A stretch of DNA of 64,000 bases from Planctomycetota bacterium (GTDB taxonomy: Bacteria > Planctomycetota > Phycisphaerae > WQYP01): the NCBI GenBank assembly GCA_021819825.1, contig JAKAEZ010000007.1, positions 1 through 64,000 of the forward strand. The letters run 5' to 3'. Made by a program: the position numbers and the translations under genes. This document shows, one piece after another, positions 58,856 through 64,000 of the stretch; the stretch's first letter is position 1; each line of letters starts with the position of its first letter. The notes below the pieces were generated by a model. That model had not been told where the DNA came from. It ran no database searches and saw only the letters and a list, made by a program, of their open reading frames with translations.

Positions 58856-60286
58856 ATGTTTTCCGCCCCGCGAAAACGCAAGATTTATATGCTTAGCGCC
58901 GGGCTTTTTTCTTGTTTTCTGCTGTTGGCGGGTTGTCAAAGTTATCATTCCATTCCGCTGACGGAGGCGCGGGTCAATCAGGCACTAAAAGTTCCGGTAT
59001 GGAAGCAGTTGCGCATTTCCGCCCAACGTATTCGCGGCATCGGGCTGCCGCCGCTGCCACTGCGGCCGACGGGCGGCATCACGCCTAATGAGGCGGCGGT
59101 CATCGCGGTGATACTTAATCCATCGCTGCGGGCGATACGGGATCAGCGCCATGAGGCCGCCGCACAGGTCATACAGGCCGGCATTTTGCCCAACCCGCAA
59201 GTGTCGGAATCAACGGCGTTGGTGACTGGAGGGTATCGTACCGGCACATTTACAGGTTACGGTCTTGGTGTGAACTGGGATGTTACACGATTAATTGATC
59301 ACGATGCCCGCGTGGCCTCGGCCCGATACCACCGCGGACAAGTGGATCTGGATGTGGCTTGGCAAGAATGGCAAACGGCTCAGGCGGCCCGGCTGGCGGT
59401 CTATAATCTCGCGGCGACAGAGGCGCAGTTGCATCAGGCTCGCCTGGCACAGCGCGAGCTGCAAAACAATGAACACGTGGTTCAGAAAGCCTATAATGCA
59501 AGTCTTAATACTATTCTGGATTTAAGCGCTGCCCGTGCCGCCAGCCAACAGGCACAAGCGCTGGTGGAGTCTTTAACACAAAAACGTGACCAAAATCTTA
59601 TTCGCCTGCGGATGGTTATGGGCCTGCCGATTGATGCGCCCATCCGCTTAAGTCGCACCATTCGGTTTCCCGCACGCATTGCCTTACCACCGGAGCGCGC
59701 TATTTTAAAAGATTTGCCGCGACTGAGGCTGGACCTGGTGGCGTTAAAATTGGGATATAAAAGCCAGCAGGAAGCCCTGCGGGCGGCGGTGCTGCGGCAA
59801 TTTCCGCGTTTAAGTCTGGGGTTTCAGCAGGCCAGCGACACGACCAATGTGCACACGACGGGATTCGGCGTCACGATTGACCTGCCCATCTTCGATCGCA
59901 ATCAGGGGAATATTGCCATTGCGAAAGCGACGCGCAAGTTTCTTTATGACAGCTATATTGCCCGCGAATTTGCCGCCCGATCCGCTGTGGCCATGGCCTA
60001 TTCCGATATTCATGCGTTGGGGGCGCAAATTGCAGCCAGCGATGCGGCGGTAAAAAGTCTGGCGGAGCTTGTGCAAACGTATCAGCAGGCGCTGAAGTTC
60101 GGCAATGTCGATATTGTCAGCTATTACACGGAAGTGGACCAATTAATTCAAAAGCGGATCAATGTCATTCAGCTTAAAAACCAACTTGAACGCAATCGTA
60201 TTGCACTGGCTCTGGCCGCCGGCACGTATGTGCCGGAAATGCGATCCAACCGGGCACCTGCGCAACAAGGAGCAACCAAACCATGA
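58856..60286 (+). CDS. TolC-family outer-membrane efflux lipoprotein
   Basis: LSAGLFSCFLLLAGCQ lipobox; TPNEAAVIAVILNPSLRAIRDQRHEAAAQVIQAGILPNPQVS; ORF opens at 58676 inside the kinase gene. Confidence 0.88.
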   Translation: MFSAPRKRKIYMLSAGLFSCFLLLAGCQSYHSIPLTEARVNQALKVPVWKQLRISAQRIRGIGLPPLPLRPTGGITPNEAAVIAVILNPSLRAIRDQRHEAAAQVIQAGILPNPQVSESTALVTGGYRTGTFTGYGLGVNWDVTRLIDHDARVASARYHRGQVDLDVAWQEWQTAQAARLAVYNLAATEAQLHQARLAQRELQNNEHVVQKAYNASLNTILDLSAARAASQQAQALVESLTQKRDQNLIRLRMVMGLPIDAPIRLSRTIRFPARIALPPERAILKDLPRLRLDLVALKLGYKSQQEALRAAVLRQFPRLSLGFQQASDTTNVHTTGFGVTIDLPIFDRNQGNIAIAKATRKFLYDSYIAREFAARSAVAMAYSDIHALGAQIAASDAAVKSLAELVQTYQQALKFGNVDIVSYYTEVDQLIQKRINVIQLKNQLERNRIALALAAGTYVPEMRSNRAPAQQGATKP

Positions 60287-61386
60287 CTCGATCCATGATT
60301 AGACTATCCTGGGCATTTGTGCTTATTTCCGCACTGGGAATCGGCGTTGTAGTCTGGCGACAAACAGGTCCCCGGACCTTCGCGGCAAGTACGGCGCACG
60401 CACCGGCGAGCCACCAGCGTCCACGGGTGATTGCCTATGTCAAAACCGTGCCCGTGCGCAGGCTGAATATCTCCGCTTCGGTGGTGGCTTATGGCACGGT
60501 TGTGGCGCGGGCCAGCTCCATTCGCAATGTAGCGGTTCCATTTAATGCGCAGGTGCTCCGCATTCTGGTGGCCGGGGGGCAGCACGTCAGAAAAAACGAA
60601 CCGCTGCTGCAACTGGAATCAACGAATTCCGAGCTGCTGCTGCTGGCGCAGGCCCGGAGTTCGGCACTTTCCGCGGAAGAACAACTTGCCGAAGTCAAAC
60701 AAAAATTTGCCTTGCATCTGGCTACACGGCAAAGCCTTCTGGCGGCCCGGCAGGCCCGGAAACTGGCACAGTTGAATTTAACAAACCTCAAAACGCTGGG
60801 GATCGGTGGGCCGCGTTTAATAAAAGCCCCCGCCGGCGGTGTGGTATCGAAGATACTTTCCGGACCTGGACAGATTGTTTTGCCCGGTGCCCCCCTTCTA
60901 CAACTGGTGTCCTCTCGAAATATTGAAGTCCAGTTAGGCCTGGAACCGGAGGACTCCATAAAAGTACGGCGCGGGCAAGCCGTAGCGTTGACACCCGTAG
61001 GCGAACCGGCAACGCACCAAATTCTGGGCCGCATTTCCTTAATTACGCAGCGCGTCAATCCGCTGACCCGGCTGGTGGATGTGTTTGTCACGCCGCGGAT
61101 ACACTCGGGGCTGCTGCTGGGGCAGTATGTGGAAGGAAAATTAATTATCGCAAAAGCTACGGGACTGGTGGTTCCGCGGGCGGCAGTGTTACCGGTGGGA
61201 AATGCCCAGGAATTATTTACCGTGCGCAATGGCCGGGCGGTATTGCATCTGGTGCATATTGGATTAACCAACACGCGGTATGTGCAACTGCTTAACAGCA
61301 GCGTGACGGCGGGTGAGCCGGCGGTGGTTGTGGGTAATGCGGAATTAACCAACGGAATGGCGGTTACAGGGACGTTTAAGCCATGA
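60283..61386 (+). CDS. RND efflux periplasmic adaptor (MFP)
   Basis: NAQVLRILVAGGQHVRKNEPLLQLES; IKAPAGGVVSKILSGPGQIVLPGAPLLQLVS. Confidence 0.9.
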   Translation: MTRSMIRLSWAFVLISALGIGVVVWRQTGPRTFAASTAHAPASHQRPRVIAYVKTVPVRRLNISASVVAYGTVVARASSIRNVAVPFNAQVLRILVAGGQHVRKNEPLLQLESTNSELLLLAQARSSALSAEEQLAEVKQKFALHLATRQSLLAARQARKLAQLNLTNLKTLGIGGPRLIKAPAGGVVSKILSGPGQIVLPGAPLLQLVSSRNIEVQLGLEPEDSIKVRRGQAVALTPVGEPATHQILGRISLITQRVNPLTRLVDVFVTPRIHSGLLLGQYVEGKLIIAKATGLVVPRAAVLPVGNAQELFTVRNGRAVLHLVHIGLTNTRYVQLLNSSVTAGEPAVVVGNAELTNGMAVTGTFKP

Positions 61387-64000
61387 ATTTTAATCAATGG
61401 ATTCATAAGCACACCCGGTCAGTGCTATTTATCATGCTGGTGCTGGCAGTGGGCGGAGCCTTGGCCGCTCTGGGGCTGCCGGTGGCGCTATTTCCGCGGG
61501 TAAGCTTTCCGCGTATTGAAGTCTCGGTGGATTCCGGCGAACAACCGGCCCAACGGATGGCGGTAGCGGTGACTTACCCGGTGGAGCAAGCGGTGCGGTC
61601 CATCCCCGGAGTGCAATCGGTTCAAGCTCGTACCGGCCGAGGGTCATGTGAACTGAAAATTGGCTTCGCCTGGGGTTCCGACATGGCGCAAGCGCTGCTC
61701 GAGGTGGACTCCCAAATTAACGGCATTCTACCTCGACTGCCCGCCGAGACGAGCTTTCGCGCCAAACGCATGGACACCACCAACTTTCCGGTATTGGGAT
61801 ACAGCCTGACATCCTCCACGGTTTCTCCCAGCCGCCTGCGCACGATTGCTAAATATCAGATTGAACCGGTGGTTTCCACGGTGCGCGGCGTAGCGCGGGT
61901 GCAGGTGCAGGGCGGGGCGATTCCGGAATATCATGTCATTGTTGATCCGGCCCGCCTGCAGGCCTTTAACATGACGCTGGCGGATGTTTCCCAAGCCCTT
62001 AGCGCGGCCAATGTACTTAGTGCGGTGGGCAAATTTGAAGACCATGACAAACTGTATCTGATTATTTCTAACACCAGCTACCGCAGCATCCGGCAGATTC
62101 AACAGGTCGTTCTCCGCACGGGTGCCAACGGGCTGGTTCGGCTGGGTGATGTGGCTACCGTTAAGCTTTCCACAAAGCCTCAATGGACGCGCGTGGATGC
62201 CGATGGACACCCCGCCGTGCTCCTACAGGTTTTCCAGCAGCCGGGCGGCAATACGGTGCGCATTGCCGCGGCCATTAAAAGAAAAATAGACAGTTTTAAG
62301 AAGAATCTTCCAGCGGGCATTCACATCGCGACGTGGTACAATCAAAGTCAGCTCATTCTGGCTTCGGCGGCATCGGTGCGGGATGCGGTACTCATTGGAA
62401 TCGTTCTGGCGGTGGTGGTGCTGCTGCTATTTTTGCGCAACTGGAAAATTACGCTGATTGCCGCGCTGGTGGTGCCGGCGGTACTCAGTTCCACCATTCT
62501 GCTTTTGTATCTGTTCCACATGACGTTTAATATCATGACGCTGGGCGGTATGGCGGCGGCGGTGGGGCTGATTATTGATGACGCGATTGTCATGGTGGAA
62601 CACATTGTGCGGCGCACCCGTGGAGCCGCCGGTGACATGCGTGGGCGGGTGATTAAAGCCACGCGGGAATTTACCGGCCCGCTGGCCGGATCATCCACTT
62701 CCACGATGATTATTTTCGCGCCGCTGGCCTTCCTTTCCGGCGTCACGGGTGCGTTTTTTAAAGCCTTGTCGTTGACCATGGCGGCGAGCCTGCTGATTTC
62801 GTTTTTTATGGCTTGGCTGGCGGTTCCGGTGCTGGCCGCCGGTTTTCTCGATCAACGCGATGCCAACCAGCCTGAAGGCGGTAGAATCACCGCCTATCTT
62901 CATCGCATCTATGGATGGATCATGGTGCGGATTCTTCGCGTGCCGGGGCTGGTGCTGGTGGTGCTGATCCCCATTCTGGTGCTTGGATTTGCCGCCTATA
63001 AGAATGTCGGAAGTGGTTTTATGCCCCACATGGACGAGGGGGGCTTTATTCTTAATTACGTGGCAAATCCAGGCACCTCCCCCACAGAAACCAATCGGCT
63101 GTTGCTGGAAGTGGAAAAAATAATTCTCGCTAATGAATATGTCGATACATTTTCACGCCGAACCGGATTACAACTCGGCGGCGGCACCACACGATCCTAC
63201 ACCGGTGATTTTTTTATCCGCCTCAAGGGATTTCCCAGACCACCCATTGAGCAGATTATGACGGCGATTCGCCGACGAATCCGCCGGCGCGTGCCGGGGC
63301 TGAAAATTGACACCGCCCAGATGATGCAGGACCTGATCGGGGATCTGACCGCGGTACCACAGCCCATTGAAATAAAAATTTTCTCGGACAGCGGCCCGAT
63401 GCTGGATGCACAGGCCCTGAAAGTGAAACGCGCCATATCGTCGATTCCCGGCGTGGTGGAAGTGCGCAGCGGCATTCAGATCGCGGGCGATGCGCTGCAG
63501 ATTCGCGTGAATCGCATCAAAGCCGCCCTGCAGGGCATGACCGCCGGCGCGATTACCACCGCGTTAAATCAGTATCTTTCCGGCACGGTGACCACGCGAA
63601 TCCAACGCGGCCCGCAGATGATCGGCGTGCGCGTGTGGGTGCCCCAGGCCGACCGCGCCACGGAACAGGATATCGACAACCTGCTGTTGCGCGCACCCGA
63701 TGGACATTTATTTCCGCTCAAAGAGGTGGCGTCGATTGAAACACTCACCGGTCAGCAGGAGATATTCAGCGATAATCTCAAACGCATGATTGCCGTTACC
63801 GCCCGCATCAACGGCCGCGATATGGGTTCGACCGTTGCGGCGGTGCAGCAGGTGCTTAATAAACCGGGCATGTTTCCGCACGGGATGTATTATGCGATGG
63901 GCGGGTTGTACAAACAGCAGCAAATCGCATTTAAGGGCCTCTTGGTGGTGATGATCGCCGCGGTTTTGCTGGTTTTTCTGGTGCTGCTATTTCTTTATGA
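61383..64000 (+). CDS. RND efflux inner-membrane permease (3' end outside window)
   Basis: Own translation: MNFNQWIHKHTRSVLFIMLVLAVGGALAALGLPVALFPRVSFPRIEVSV...FNIMTLGGMAAAVGLIIDDAIVMVEHIVRR. Open to window end; absent from the ORF track because no stop is reached. Confidence 0.93.
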   Translation, partial: MNFNQWIHKHTRSVLFIMLVLAVGGALAALGLPVALFPRVSFPRIEVSVDSGEQPAQRMAVAVTYPVEQAVRSIPGVQSVQARTGRGSCELKIGFAWGSDMAQALLEVDSQINGILPRLPAETSFRAKRMDTTNFPVLGYSLTSSTVSPSRLRTIAKYQIEPVVSTVRGVARVQVQGGAIPEYHVIVDPARLQAFNMTLADVSQALSAANVLSAVGKFEDHDKLYLIISNTSYRSIRQIQQVVLRTGANGLVRLGDVATVKLSTKPQWTRVDADGHPAVLLQVFQQPGGNTVRIAAAIKRKIDSFKKNLPAGIHIATWYNQSQLILASAASVRDAVLIGIVLAVVVLLLFLRNWKITLIAALVVPAVLSSTILLLYLFHMTFNIMTLGGMAAAVGLIIDDAIVMVEHIVRRTRGAAGDMRGRVIKATREFTGPLAGSSTSTMIIFAPLAFLSGVTGAFFKALSLTMAASLLISFFMAWLAVPVLAAGFLDQRDANQPEGGRITAYLHRIYGWIMVRILRVPGLVLVVLIPILVLGFAAYKNVGSGFMPHMDEGGFILNYVANPGTSPTETNRLLLEVEKIILANEYVDTFSRRTGLQLGGGTTRSYTGDFFIRLKGFPRPPIEQIMTAIRRRIRRRVPGLKIDTAQMMQDLIGDLTAVPQPIEIKIFSDSGPMLDAQALKVKRAISSIPGVVEVRSGIQIAGDALQIRVNRIKAALQGMTAGAITTALNQYLSGTVTTRIQRGPQMIGVRVWVPQADRATEQDIDNLLLRAPDGHLFPLKEVASIETLTGQQEIFSDNLKRMIAVTARINGRDMGSTVAAVQQVLNKPGMFPHGMYYAMGGLYKQQQIAFKGLLVVMIAAVLLVFLVLLFLY

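Overview
This 64 kb window is bacterial chromosomal DNA. Gene content and style suggest a Planctomycetes/Phycisphaerae-like genome, but that is inference and was not tested.

Main blocks, left to right:
(1) A GH92 glycosidase end and a secreted esterase, then tRNA-Arg(ACG).
(2) A glycan-assembly region (GT4-GT2 fusion proteins, methyltransferases, a 1.2-kaa MT-coiled-coil-GT2-GT4 protein, an MsbA-like ABC exporter). It is interrupted by toxin-antitoxin modules: HipBST, MntA/HepT, VapBC, a frameshifted VapBC and an MNT/HEPN pair. A small MITE-like element and broken DUF4143-type ATPase remnants are also present.
(3) A Dpp/Opp-type peptide ABC operon with two DppC-like permeases, citrate synthase, an M20 peptidase and a Tyr-rich lipoprotein.
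(4) A defence operon on the minus strand: two N6-MTase-like subunits, a helicase with a GIY-YIG-like N-terminus, a SIR2-like protein and an HNH nuclease. It abuts a truncated cysteine desulfurase.
(5) Housekeeping genes: trpF, lipA, GH43, mdh, an MFS transporter, a cupin, a tyrA-like gene and amidases.
(6) A two-component/RND efflux locus with His-rich proteins. Its three promoters share an identically spaced Pho-box-like 7-4-7 direct repeat exactly 10 bp upstream of a -10-like hexamer.

The strongest candidates for a second look are the three-promoter regulon, the ABC-exporter 5'-end duplication that brackets a broken VapBC cassette, the MITE with a TA target-site duplication, and the RM-SIR2-HNH island. 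All family calls come from motif recognition by eye; no database search was run.
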